Shown here: in pieces, positions 34,035 through 45,397 of the stretch
Position numbering within the stretch: the stretch's first letter is position 1
How the letters are laid out: every line of letters begins with the position of its first letter
NCBI GenBank assembly: GCA_032717465.1
Contig: CM064671.1
Coordinates: 52,051,998-52,115,997, forward strand
Length of the DNA: 64,000 nucleotides
Direction: 5' to 3'
Source: Coenobita brevimanus
Lineage: Eukaryota; Arthropoda; Malacostraca; Decapoda; Coenobitidae
Notes under the pieces: generated by a model
What the model was told of the DNA's origin: nothing
Database searches by the model: none
What the model saw: only the letters and a program-made list of their open reading frames with translations
Position numbers and translations under genes: made by a program

Positions 34035-35880
34035 AAACCATTCAGTTGACAACTCTGACTCTGTCCTTGGCCACTCTTGTATTGCAACTCTGGAACCTTA
34101 CCAGGCCCCTGGTGAGTATCCTCCTCTTCCCCAGCATTCAGTTGGGACTGGAGGGCATTCAGGTTGGTCTGGTGTGGCTCCGGGGTTGAGAGCAAATGAA
34201 ACAGTGCTGGCACCACATGCCAAATATCTAGTCTTCAAACCCTCCATGGAAGGATCAGTGCTTGATATTGATATTTTTGCATTACACTGTGCCATTGTGT
34301 CAGCCTGTGGAAGGGAGCTTAAGATCTCTTCCCAGGGTGATGGCAGCATACTTAATGAAGTGTCCTTCCCTGAGGAGAGCTTCTGTTTACTAGTTCTGAC
34401 CTCTGTCTCTTATGCAGCCATTTCATGTATTCCTCATGGGAGTTTTAACCACTGTAAGGGTGTCATAGTTTCCCGTGACCTCCTGCAATACTCAGAGGTA
34501 AGGCTGTTGGAGGAACCGTGGTCATCTGGTGTGGTGATGGTTGGGCACCTTCAGAAAAAGATCAAAGAATTTTTGACCTGAACTCCAACCTTGTTTTTGA
34601 CTTTTGACAAGTTGATGTTGCATACATCTGTGAAATTGGAATGGCTATTGCGTCCTGTGAAGCCATACATGCCAACCCCAAAGTGCTGCTTCCACTGCCA
34701 GGGGTATGGACATGTTAGCTGATTTTGCCACCGTGCACAGGCTGGCCTTCTTGGTGTCTGTACCTCCTGTGGCAGACCAAGTCATGCAAGAGACTGTCCA
34801 GAACCCATTAAATGCTATCACTTTGGGGGTCCTCATACTATATTTTCTAAAAACTGTCCTTGCTACTGCCTGGAAAAGGAGATTTTGTCAATTTGAACAC
34901 TTGAGAATATTTCGTTTCCTGAGGCTAAGAAGAGGGCCCAAATCTGCCTCTTCCAGCCTGGAGTTACTCGTGCTGCTGTCCTTTCTGTCCAGTACACCAC
35001 ACTGTGTCTCAGAGATGGCCTCAACCCAATCCAGTGCCCACTCCATCACCTGGTGCTTTGCCGGATGGTGTCCCTGTGGATCGTATTGTTTGTTAAACTG
35101 ATGTTCACCCAATCACTACTCTGACTGCTTCCTCTCCCACTTTGGTGGCTGACGGTTTGTGCACTTCTGTGGTGGTGGCAGATGTATACGTTAATGTGAC
35201 CCCTTCTCCGGCCTTGTCCAGTATGCCTATATCCGGCAAACGTCACCATAGTTCTTCAGAGTCCTCTGAGCCTGAAGACCGGCTACCTAAGGTCTCTGTT
35301 GTCAACCCTTGCATCGACCTCTCTCCTGTTCCCCCTGCTCTGGAGGCTGAGAGGTCTAGCTGGGTGGAAGCTCCACCTGATGAATCGGTCTCCATTGTCG
35401 AACCTTGTGTCGACCTCTCTCCTGTTCCCTCTCCTGCGGAAGTTGAGGGGTCTAGCCAGGTGGAGTTGCAGCTGATGGTTCGCCTGTGGTCATGTCCCCA
35501 TCTGGGGATGGTGATAGACAGACCATTGGTGCTTCAGTTCTGAAACATACAATGTCATCCTCACAGGGCTCTAATCCTGTTGACTCTCTTTCCACCTCTG
35601 GGGATTCTGTTGTTGGCACTGGCCATCTTACATCATCCAGGGTGGCCTCCAAGCCAATTTCCAAGCCACTTTCCAAGCCAAGTGTTATTCCACCTAAGAG
35701 GAAGAATGTTGTAAAACTTTCCTCCTCATCATCCTCACATTTGCCTTGGATGTTCGACGTAGGGTGCGGGTTCCAGGTGCTGAGGAGTCTCTTCCCAAGG
35801 GCCTTCCTAAGCATCAATCCAAACCCACTCACTTGTCAGGAGGTGTACAGTCCCACACTTAATTATTGTCATCCCTCCAT
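34035..35880 (+). pseudogene. I-type LINE ORF1 (nucleic-acid binding, CCHC)
   Basis: A frame open from 33892 to 34581 enters the LINE after copy B (NHSVDNSDSVLGHSCIATLE; YLVFKPSMEGSVLDIDIF). Shifts then lead to three CCHC-like knuckles (34680-34850) and a proline/serine-rich tail with PCIDLSPVPPALEAE repeated as PCVDLSPVPSPAEVE (about 35310 and 35400). ORF1 proteins coat the LINE RNA. Several frameshifts. Confidence 0.7.
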
Positions 35881-35884
35881 TATG

Positions 35885-36600
35885 GGTTCTATCATCCAGT
35901 GGAATTGTCAGGGTTTACTGTTCGTGCTAACTATGAATAACTGTGTCATCTTGTTTCTCAATTTACCCCTCTGTGCATGTGCATCCGGGAGACCATGGTA
36001 GGTAATGTCGTTCCTTCTAGTCCATCTAGGTACCATGCCTTTTATTCTGATCTTGTGTCGGACCAAGATTGTCATGGAAGTGCTGCTATCTTCCTTCACC
36101 AGGATATTCCATACAGTTATCTGGAAATCTCCACTCCCCTGCAAGCTGTTGTTGTCCAAACGTTTTTACGTCGGCAGTATACAGTGTGCAGTCTTTATCT
36201 TCCTCCTAGTGCCACTGTTAAGGGGCAGATCTGGGAAACCTTATTTGTGGCCTTCCATCTCCCTTTCTGTAACTATGAGATATGAATGGGCACCATGCGC
36301 TATGGGGAAGCAGTGAGCCCAACCATCGGGGTGTTATGCTGGCCTCTTTTGTGGAAGATGAGGATTTGGGAATTTTCAGCTCCGATAAAATTACTTATTT
36401 CCATAGCCAGACAGGAACTTTTACTGCCACTGATTTAACCTTACAATCAGCTGATGCTGCTTTAGATTTTACCTGGGATATTGCCAGACCTGAATGGCAG
36501 TGACCATTTTCCATTACTCTTAACTACTAGTGCAGGTGGACCTCAGCCTCATCTTCCTTGCTGGCTTCTGGATAAGGTTGACTGGCCAAGTTTCATGGAT
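35885..36600 (+). pseudogene. I-type LINE endonuclease domain
   Basis: Starts at SIIQWNCQGL, then CIRET (catalytic E), SPSRYHAFYSDLVSDQDCHG, AAIFLHQDIPYS, and LYLPPSATVKGQIWE. Next come MNGHHALWGSSEPNHRG and SSDKITYFHSQTGTFTATDL, then a serine-Asp-His block near 36500. This is the motif order of APE endonuclease in I-type elements. Frames change at about 35990 and 36280. Confidence 0.75.
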
Positions 36601-36899
36601 TTATTTTCCATTTCCCTTGCTGTCATTGAGTTTCGCTGTCTTACTGAGGTGGTGTTATAATTTACTGACATGTTGCACTCAGCAGCCCTATTATCTATTC
36701 CAAGAATGAGGGGGTCAATATCCAAAACATCGAGTTCCTTGGTGGAGCTCTGAATGCAGTTCTGCAGGGAGCGCCAAACGAGTCGTCTTCTCTCGATTTC
36801 GTTGTCACCGTGGGGATCCTCAGTATTTGGTGGCTTATCAGAGGGCATGAGCTCATATGAGGTGGGTTTTAAAGGAGGCCAGGTGTTCATTCTGGAAGG

Positions 36900-38900
36900 G
36901 TTATGTTTCCTCCATCAATTCGAGGACTTCCTTCACTCAGGTGTGGAACCAGGTAAAGAAAATTTCAGGATAATATACTGTTCCCTTCCCTCCTGTTTTA
37001 TCTACATCAGGTGGAACTGTGGCTGATCCTTTCACTGTTGCAGAGTTGTTTGTTGATCATTTTGCCAGTGTGTCACAGAAGAATGCAGATTCGCCTTCGG
37101 CTTGCCACTGTCAGTGTCTAGAGTCTCGTGGTATCAGTTTTGCCTCTTTTGGGGGAGAGTCTTATAATGTTCCCCTTTCTATTTCCAGGCAGCTCTGTCT
37201 TCGTGCCATGATTCCTCTCCTGGTTGTGATGATAATGCCTTTTTACCTGTCTGATGAGTCCCTTTGGTTTCTGCTTTCATTATTTAACCCCCCTCCCATC
37301 CCGACGTTTTCTGGGCAGTGGTACGCCCTAGTCCCGACATTTTTGGACCTTTTTTGGGGGGGCTCAAACCTCCACTTTTGGTGAGAAACATAGAAAATTC
37401 ATAGAGAAATTGCTCACCTGAGGTTTAAAATACTCGATCCAGGTAGCAGTACCTCCTACATTACAGGGTTTTCTATCAGGCTGGATGCAAAGAAAACGAG
37501 TTCTATGGGAGGATAACTATTCCACACCACTCATAAACGGTATTTATTTATTTATTTGGTACGAATTTATATGTAGTACGAGAGTATATTGGTTTTCAAA
37601 CGGTAATATAGGCATTATAAGCATTGTTTCACTCACTAACACATCACCATTCCTGACCTTTTTTTGCCACATTACCTGATCATCATTTCTGACTGTTTCT
37701 TCCTCTAATGTTTGTCCTCCACATTGTCATCGATTGGGGAATCACTCTGGCCCTGAATTTCGTACCGTGGCATGACATGGCTTTACTGGCCAGGTCACTG
37801 ATAACAGGTGAATTGCTGAGAAAAGGGCATGCAGGGGGGGGGAGGAGGTCATGCTAGGTAAGGCATTGTCCCTGCCTGGCATCTTGTAGAGGAAGGTGTC
37901 CTGTGTATACGTGCCAAAAATCACCCGCGAAAATTGAAAATTGTGCAAATTAGGGACCTTGCAATGTTGCCTCATTAATTTACGTCTCCGGGATATGAGT
38001 GCACATCTTGTGAGGACGTGAATTCACGTCTCCGGGACGGGGCAGGTTAATAAGATCTGGTGTTCTGGTGAGTATCTGGCTTGTTGGGGTGTTGCTGTAG
38101 CCATCCCCATCCTCAAACCAGGTAAGGACTACCTACAGGCGATGACTTACTGGCCTATTTCTCTGAGTTCTTGTACATGTAAAGTTCTGTAAAAGATGGT
38201 CAGTGTTAGGCTTGTATGGTTTTGGGAAATTTGGTGACTTCTTATCCCGTGCCTAGTATGGTTTTTGAAAAATGCGATCTACTTTTGATACGCTACTGTA
38301 CTTGGAATCTTCTACCGGTGAAGCTTTCTCCACTGACCAACACCAGGTCATGGTCTTCCTCGATCTGAAGAAGGCATATGACACTGCCTGGTGTCATGGC
38401 ATTTTACTTTCTCTTCATAAGTTTGGTCATCATGGGCGCTTCCCTATTTATATTCAACAGTTTTCATCTAACCATTTTTTAAGGGTCCAAGTGGGAAGAG
38501 TGCTTTCTAATGCCCGTGCACAAGAAGAGGGAGTACCACAGGGAAGTGTCCTTAGTGATACTCTCTTTGTTGTGGCCATCAACAGTGTAATCAGAGTACT
38601 TGCTGATGGTGTACAAGGTTAATTCTATGTCGATGACCTCTCAGTTTCCTTAACTGTAACGAGAATGTCCCTGATAGAGGGGAAGTTGCAGCTGGCTCTT
38701 AATAGAATTTTTGACTGGGCAGAGTCTCTCGGCTTCCGTTTTTCTTTGACAAAAACAGTGCCCATGCATTTTTATCATCACTGGGGAGTTCACCTAGACC
38801 CTGACTTGTATCTCTATGGTAGGAGAATATCCTTGTGGAAGAGATGCGGTTTCTGGGTCTTCTATTTGATAGACGATTGACCTGGTTTCCTCATATTCAT
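36900..38900 (+). pseudogene. I-type LINE reverse transcriptase, split by copy C
   Basis: Left part up to 37283: FTVAELFVDHFASVSQKN and ESLWFLLSLF. Right part from 38051: KIWCSGEYLACWGVAVAIPI, LKPGKDY, then 38272-38622 with VMVFLDLKKAYDTAW (catalytic D), EEGVPQGSVLSD, a TAA, and the catalytic box as FYVDDLSVSL. The last intact piece is 38665-38880. The insertion lies between RT motifs and the frame is continuous across the TTAA. Confidence 0.8.
37284..38050 (+). mobile_element. piggyBac-type element, copy C
   Basis: TTAA at 37284-37287 and 38047-38050; the left end is CCCCCCTCCCATCCCGACG. It shares with copy D a TTCGTACCGTGGCATGACAT-like block absent from A and B. Inserted inside the LINE RT. 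Confidence 0.88.
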
Positions 38901-39499
38901 TCTGCTAATGAGACTTGTCTCAAAGCTTTGAGACTTTTGAGGGTTTTGGCTCATACCCCTTGAGGGTGCTCACTGTCAAACCCTCCTCCTCTTGCATAGG
39001 TTCCTTATTCTTCTTAAATTTCAATATGGGTGTGAGGTCTACTCCTCTGCAACAGATGCCCATCTCCGATTGTTAAATTCTGTGCATTATGCTGGTGTAT
39101 GTCTGGCAACTGGGGCATTCAGTTCATTCCCGATTTCATGTTTGTTGGTGGATGCTGGTGTACTCCTCTTGGATTTGCAATGGCAGCCATTGATGATGAG
39201 GTGTTGTTATCGTCTTCATTGCATCCTGGACTCAATTTCTTGTGCCATCATCTCCCAGGATTCATGATACTCCTTTTATGACCTCCGTCCAAGTTTCCCG
39301 AAACCCTTTGGTTACAGGACCCGGTCTGTTAGGTTAACCCTCTCTGTTCCGAGACTGGTAGTTTGCCCACATCGGATCCCAATGGTGGGTTTTTGGCTAC
39401 TCGCTCGTGTGACATTTTGTAGGTCTGTTGTTGGTAAAAAAGGCTCACTTCCTTCTCAGGTGTTCCTCTCCCTCTTTTTGACTCATGCCTCCACTCATG

Positions 39500-39950
39500 A
39501 GGGTTCTACACTGACGGGTCTAAGACTAACACTGAAGTTGGGTTTGGTGTTGTCTTCCCTTCCTTTACTAGGGGCGGTAGCCTTCCTGGTATTGCTTAAG
39601 TGTATATGGCGGAGCTGATAGTGAGTTTATGTGCTCTCAAAATAATTTTTACTCTCCCCCAATCTATTTTTGTGTTTTTTGGTGACTCCTGTAGAGCTCC
39701 CTCTGCACAGGAGTTTTTTAATGAATCCCATCCATTGCTTTTATCAATTTTTGAGTGGCTATTTCTTTTTGGTCATCATGGACGTCATGTAGAATTCTGT
39801 TGGGTTTCTGCACATGTTGGTGTGGTGGGCAATAAGAGTGCAGATACATTAGCTAATGCTACGTCTCCTCGACAGTCCCCAACCAACTACCCACTTCCTG
39901 CTGTACACGATTTGTATGTGTTGGCAGAGACAGTGGGATGGTGTTGTTCA
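39500..39950 (+). pseudogene. I-type LINE RNase H domain
   Basis: YTDGSKTNTEVGFGVV near 39510 gives the first catalytic aspartate. MAELIVSLCALKI gives the glutamate, FFGDSCRAPSA the next aspartate, and VEFCWVSAHVGVVGNKSADT, with LAN after it, holds the last. All four acidic positions are kept, but a stop near 39600 splits the frame. RNase H removes RNA from the RNA-DNA hybrid. Confidence 0.78.
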
Positions 39951-40470
39951 TAATAAGCTAAAAGAAATTTTTCAGAGAGTGGTTGTGTCAAGGGTTCTCC
40001 CCTCCATGCCTCTGTGGCTGGAGGTGGCTCTTGCCATGCTTTGCACTGGACACTCTCAGCTTACACATAGGTTCCTGATGAGTGGTGGGACTGAACCATA
40101 CTGTGATGATTGCCTTGTTCCCCATACTGTCAGTCACTTGCTGGTCGAGTGTCCAAGTCTGGGGAACCTACGTTAGAGATTCCTCCGTGGGCATAAGGGG
40201 GCAAATGGTGCCTGCTGTCTGTCCTCGATTCTTGGGGGAACCTCCGGCGATTTTGCTGATGTTTTTAATTTTCTTTAGTAGCCGGGCCTTGTTCCACTTT
40301 TGATGTATCATACTTTTCTTATTTTCAGCGTTTTATTTCTACTAACGGATATTAACACTATTTTGAATATGACCTTTTTTTTTCGGGCATCTTTTACCTT
40401 GTCCAGTGGCATATGATCCTGGTGGTTGCGCCACCAGATTTCAATTATATTCAGTCAATCAACTAATCAA

Positions 40471-40753
40471 TATTGCCAGGCTGCCATAGTCCAAGTCAGT
40501 AAAGTTGTAAAATAACATACATCCCTGACAGTGAGTATAACTATGATACAAAAACCTTTTGCTATCTCTCTCAGTTCAGCTATGGCGTGTTAGTGTGTGC
40601 TTTCCTTCTACCCAAAACTTCTGTCATCTATGGAAATCATACATTCACACATGTTTAATGATTGCACTATCAAACATAATCAATGAAATTTCACATTTCT
40701 TTTAATAATTTCCATTACTAACAATTTTTTAAAGACATGACATCTCACCTTCA
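40471..40753. other. IR intron, no gene recognised
   Basis: Short AT-rich stretch between the LINE 3' end and piggyBac copy D. Confidence 0.5.
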
Positions 40754-41530
40754 TTAACCCGCCCCATCCCGACCACTTTTCCACCACTGAACCCCCCTAA
40801 TCCCAACCATTTTTTGGAAAAAAATTTTTTTGGCTCAAACCTCCACTTTTGGTGAGAAACATCGAAAATTCATAGAGAAATCGTTCACCTGAGGTTTAAA
40901 ATACTCGATCTAGGTAGCAGTACCTCCTTACCTTACTGGGTTTTCTAACAGGCTGGCACCAAAGAAAACGAGTTCTGTGGGATGGTAAGTATTTCACACC
41001 AATCATAAAAGGTATTTATTTATATACTTGGTACGAATTTATTTGTTGTACGAGAGTATATTGGTTTTCAAACAGTAATATAGGCATTATAAGCATTGTT
41101 TCACTCACTAACTCATCACCATACCTGACCTTTATTTGCCACATTACCTGATCATCATTTCTGACTGTTTCTTCCTCTAATGCTATGTAAAGTTTGTCCT
41201 CCACATTGTCATTGATTGGGGAATCACTCTGGCCCTGAAATTCGTACCGTGGTATGACATGGCTATACTGGCCAGGTCACTGATAACAGGTGAATTGCTG
41301 AGACAATGGCATGCACGGGAGAGGGGAGGTCATGCTGAGTAAGGCATTGTCTCTGCCTGGCATCTTGTAGAAGAAGGTGTCCCGTGTATACGTACCAAAA
41401 ATCACTCGCGAAAATTGAAAATTTTGCAAATTTGGGACCTTGCAATTGATTCGTGTTTATGTATGTCGACAGGATTGGCAGTGACAAACGTGTGGACATT
41501 AATTCACGTCGATGGGATGCCGCGGGTTAA
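40754..41530 (+). mobile_element. piggyBac-type element, copy D
   Basis: TTAA at 40754-40757 and 41527-41530. Ends CCCGCCCCATCCCGACC and, reverse complement, CCCGCGGCATCCCATCGACG. Same interior as copies A-C and the same orientation. It belongs with copy C by the shared TTCGTACCGTGG block. Confidence 0.88.
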
Positions 41531-42245
41531 TAAATTTCTTATAACTTCAGTATTGAACATTGTTTAAAAATCTGTGATGAACAGTATTACAAACTATCAT
41601 TAATACAATTATGGACTATGCATATAACAAATATAATCATAGCATATTTGGTTAGTTTTACACAACAGTACGAAAGCCATTGAATAATGCATTACTGCCG
41701 GATTAGAATTCTGAATTACATTGTTTATGTAGTCTTAGTATGCATCTAAATTTCTGGAAATCAAGATTCATGACTGTTAGTTGGGCCATTTTTCTTTTCT
41801 TTAGTCTGTATGTTATATATTGACATGACCGTCTTTATAGATATAAGGTAAGGTGCTAAGAATCCAGCTTCTCAAAGTTAAAGGATCTTAATTTTTGTAT
41901 TATTCCGTTCAACTTTTTGGGAGAAATCAACTTTTGTGGTTTGTAGTTTCAGCATCTGCCTAAACAAAAGAAGCATTATTGGCAGCTGCATCTAACGATG
42001 CGAAGATAATAATTTTCATGCAGAATATGGCTGCATATTTCGAGAACCATCGAATTGTTGATCACATACCGAAACAATTTTATTTATTTAATGCAAATTA
42101 ATTGCTATCCGCATGTTTTATGCCATATAATGTGCTGCTTTAGTTAGATAATGTAAAATCTGATACACTGACATTTTTTTCACTTACATATAAATATAAT
42201 TAAGGGAGACAAGCACACTTATAGTTAGATAAGTGAAATACTTAC
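41531..42245. other. IR intron, no gene recognised
   Basis: AT-rich sequence directly downstream of the S2 exon donor; no coding signal. Confidence 0.6.
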
Positions 42246-42423
42246 CAGTTTGGGAATAATCTTCAGTAATTAGATTCGTTAAATCTATATCATTATCGAT
42301 GATAACATGGTCACCTTTCTCCACAAGCCTTAGACTGCTCGAGAACTCGTAGTAAAATCGGAATATCAGTCTTCCATCCTCCTCCGTTTGAGCCACTTCT
42401 CGGAACAATCCGTCTTTGACTGT
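42246..42423 (-). CDS. IR gene exon: ligand-binding lobe S2
   Basis: 178 bp, 59 residues, starting in phase 0 after TATATTTTCCAG and ending with a consensus donor GTAAGT. The encoded segment begins TVKDGLFREVAQTEEDGRL and ends LVEKGDHVIIDN...LITEDYSQTG. This is the S2 region typical of IRs, where a 'LVExGDHV.ID' block precedes a 'T.G.C.FY.SRE' block supplied by the next exon. It ends in phase 1, and the next exon identified completes that codon as glycine. Confidence 0.87.
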
Positions 42424-42961
42424 CTGGAAAATATATCAGAAAAATTTCATTTAATGGTAATTATGAAGTAAATTCCAACAACATAATTTTATACTTGTGG
42501 CTGAGCCACTGCTGGTTCTTTCTGTTTTAATTCCTTTCTTGGCTCCAAGTTTGGGGCATGGAGCATAAACAGTAATATTTCTAATCCTGATATTTGTTAA
42601 CATTTTTGTCTGCTCCTTCCTAACACTGACCTGCAAATACTAATGTCATTTAGTTATTCAGTGACTGAATTACAGTGTTAATGAGTGACTGGACTGATTA
42701 GCCCATATGCTAGCTATCATGTGTCTAGCACTACAAGACAGCTTATACCATGAGACTCGATGTGCCAAGTGTAATCCTCGTGTTTTGGAAAAGGCCCTAT
42801 GCATTACTCCTAGATCCCCCATAATTCCCAAAGGCACCCTTCTTGAGGCCCTTTGTTAGATCTTACTCTCGTGTTTTGAAATCCACCCTTTCATTGAGGA
42901 TCTTGCACCTAACAGCATGTCGATATTAGAGTACTGAACAGATTGAAACTGTTATCGGTAC

Positions 42962-43182
42962 CCTGAGATACTGCTCATTAGCTGAATTCTTCTGCCAGAT
43001 CATAGTAACGCCTGGGTCATCGAGCACGTCCCTGAGAGTCTGGTATGGCTGAGGGATGTATCTGACTGCTAGCAGGGATATGAGGTTGCCGGCGTAGCTC
43101 CGCGTCAGCACAAGCGCCGTCAGCATCCACACACCCACTGCAACACGCTCCCACCACCAAGAACCGTGTTTCATAAATAAAT
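42962..43182 (-). CDS. IR gene exon: TM2 with SYAGNL channel motif
   Basis: 221 bp, 74 residues. The acceptor is TTTTTCAG at 43183-43190 and the donor follows CTCAGG as GTACCG. The stretch WWWERVAVGVWML-TALVLTRSYAGNLISLL is the second IR transmembrane helix. SYAGNL matches the channel-lining SYTANL signature of ionotropic glutamate receptors. After the helix come RYIPQPYQTLRDVLDDP and ANEQYLR, the start of lobe S2. It is separated from the previous exon by 12.2 kb of transposons. The exon ends in phase 0. Confidence 0.9.
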
Positions 43183-43445
43183 CTGAAAAATACAAAAGAA
43201 TTTTTGATTGATATATCGATTCTTCATTACAGTGGAGTAAAAAAAAAAAATGCCGCAAAGATACCTTTTCTTTTCTTTTTCACAACAACAAGAAAGTGAA
43301 TAACTATTCTTAGTACAAAAGAGAGATGTGACCACTTTATTTTTTGTCAATAGTCAGTCAATAAGCTTAATGGGTATGACTGCACTGGTATCTGCTAAAG
43401 TGTTATGCTTGGTGCACTACTTTTCGTGGACAAACGGACAATATA

Positions 43446-43450
<5 letters not shown>

Positions 43451-43524
<74 letters not shown>
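43451..43524 (+). repeat. (TA)n microsatellite
   Basis: Abuts the 5' edge of R1 copy 3. Confidence 0.95.
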
Positions 43525-43528
<4 letters not shown>

Positions 43529-43551
43529 TAGATATAGATATAGATATATCC

Positions 43552-44048
43552 ATCTATCATCCAATCCTACATTGCCCCATGAGGAGCGTAGGAGGCCAGG
43601 GCTAGGCAGTTGATCCCGACATTAAAGATGAGTGACCAGCATCACTCATCCCTGAGTGGCATTACATGAGCAATCAACCCCAACCATCCCTTGGATATAA
43701 ACCTTCAAAATCTCAATCCGATTAGAGCGCAATAATAACCCACTAAACCACCAGGCGCCAAAATTTGGTTATATGGTTACCACCCAGCGTAGTGAATGGT
43801 TTCCTGGTGCACAGGAAACCATTTGGCTTGTCACTAAGTGTAGAGTCACCCACAGGCTGAAGGAAGTGGAAAGAATGAAGGAAAGAAAGACAGAAGAGGG
43901 AGTGTAAAGTCACTCGTAGGCAGAAGGACAAGGAAAAAATGAAGGAAAGAAAGACAGAAGAGAATGGAAGGAAAGAAGGATGGAGAGGAAAGGGCAGACA
44001 CCCGAGAGCAGCACTACATCGAGTGAGTGGATGGTGAGCGCCCCCACC

Positions 44049-44053
<5 letters not shown>
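43552..44053 (+). repeat. R1 interspersed repeat, copy 3
   Basis: Nearly complete copy with the hairpin arms at 43795-43806 and 43812-43823 (loop GTGCA). Both edges merge into (TA)n tracts. Confidence 0.75.

Positions 44054-44121
<68 letters not shown>
44054..44121 (+). repeat. (TA)n microsatellite
   Basis: Starts exactly at the 3' edge of R1 copy 3. Confidence 0.95.
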
Positions 44122-44123
<2 letters not shown>

Positions 44124-44239
44124 CATTTATATGTGCATATACAAACATTTATGTATATATATGTACAGATAAATATATATATGTATATCTATCAATCTAC
44201 CTATCTGTCTGTATTTTTATCTATCTACAGTATATATCC

Positions 44240-44240
<1 letters not shown>

Positions 44241-44297
<57 letters not shown>

Positions 44298-44370
44298 ATG
44301 TAATTATATGTGCATATAAAAATATCTATGTCTATCTATCTATCAATCTATCAGTCAATCAGTCAATCTA

Positions 44371-44411
<41 letters not shown>
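44241..44411 (+). repeat. (TC)n and (TATC)n compound microsatellites
   Basis: TC tracts at 44241-44292 and 44376-44411 separated by TATC-type repeats. Confidence 0.9.
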
Positions 44412-44415
<4 letters not shown>

Positions 44416-44811
44416 CCACCGGCAACGACTGGGATTAAGTACCTGCATACCACCGTTGTTGGGTAAAGCGTGATTGGTGAAGATAACTTACTATGGGGAA
44501 AATTGGGTTAGGGTAACCTTGGTCGAATGTAAAAGGGGTATTACATGAAAAATATATAGCCTACTCTTGATCCCACTGGCTTAACCCCTCTTCACAAGTC
44601 TCTTTACCGTACATTTACTCGTGACTTGCGATCTGTTAGACGCCAGCGCTGAGTGGCCATTCGGAAACATAACTCACAATGTCTGGGGTACTTTGCCGTT
44701 CAGTTGAGAGGTGGACAGATGCTGTCACTGAACATGTACTCGTGGCTTGCTGTCTATGATCGATGGTGGTGGCGGTTGGGAAAGTCTTAGTCGGGTGGCC
44801 GGACACATATC

Positions 44812-44815
<4 letters not shown>
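44412..44815. other. IR intron, no gene recognised
   Basis: Unique-looking intronic DNA between microsatellites; no domain seen in either strand. Confidence 0.5.

Positions 44816-44876
<61 letters not shown>
44816..44876 (+). repeat. (TA)n microsatellite
   Basis: TA tract just left of the Tigger-like MITE. Confidence 0.95.
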
Positions 44877-44889
<13 letters not shown>

Positions 44890-44897
44890 CGGATATA

Positions 44898-45303
44898 CAG
44901 TTGGCTTTCCACATTCAGAGGGGTTAGGAGATACAGACCCCCACGAATGCGGATTTTCTGCGAATGATTGGTGCACCCCCCCCCCAGATGCTTTTACAGT
45001 CACAAATCACCCCTTGTGAGCAAGTGTGCACCTGTTGTTACTAATAAACCATATCTGGGACCTGAAAGCAGCATAAAATATCACAAATTGAGGCAGCAAA
45101 ATGACCAAGACACTGGCAGGACACAGACTGAGGGAGAGACAGAAATGCACAGTGGTTTGGTCCTGGCCTGTTTTGGCGCAAAATGACCCGTGATCGTCGG
45201 CACTATGACACTTTGAGGCCGCGAACGATATCTTGGCTTCTCACATAGGCAATCTGTGAATCTTTGAACCCAGCGAAAGTCGATTCCTTGAATGTGGAGG
45301 GCC

Positions 45304-45306
<3 letters not shown>
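44898..45306 (+). mobile_element. Tigger/pogo-like MITE
   Basis: The left end CAGTTGGCTTTCCACATTCA and the right end (reverse complement) ...GGCCCTCCACATTCA match as inverted repeats. CAGTTGGCCCTCC is the typical Tigger/pogo terminus. Near the left end 'CAGACCCCCACGAATGCGGA' is also Tigger-like. It is flanked by TA-rich DNA on both sides, as expected for TA target sites. No transposase frame. The extreme right tip has diverged. Confidence 0.72.

Positions 45307-45393
<87 letters not shown>
45307..45393 (+). repeat. (TA)n microsatellite
   Basis: Lies exactly between the MITE right end and the (GAT)n tail of the LINE. Confidence 0.95.

Positions 45394-45397
<4 letters not shown>

Larger units (their letters stand above)
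32600..40470 (+). mobile_element. I-type LINE with nested piggyBac copies B and C
   Basis: About 6.3 kb once the two insertions are removed. Order: GC-rich 5' UTR (32600-33275); ORF1 (34035-35880) with CCHC knuckles near 34680-34850 (CFHCQGYGH, CTSCGRPSHARDC, CYHFGGPH); endonuclease (35885-36600) with IIQWNCQG, GDMNGHHALWGS-like and DALDFTWDI pieces; RT (36900-38900) with PILKPGKDY, MVFLDLKKAYDTAW and EEGVPQGSVLSD; RNase H (39500-39900); and a 3' UTR ending TCAATCAACTAATCAAT. RNase H plus CCHC ORF1 places it in the I group. Many stops and shifts; dead. Confidence 0.85.

Noticed and set aside
43743..44126. 127-residue minus-strand frame, similar to the frames at 1348-1839 and 8860-9114
   Set aside because: Similarity reflects the shared R1 repeat DNA, not protein conservation; one end is microsatellite.
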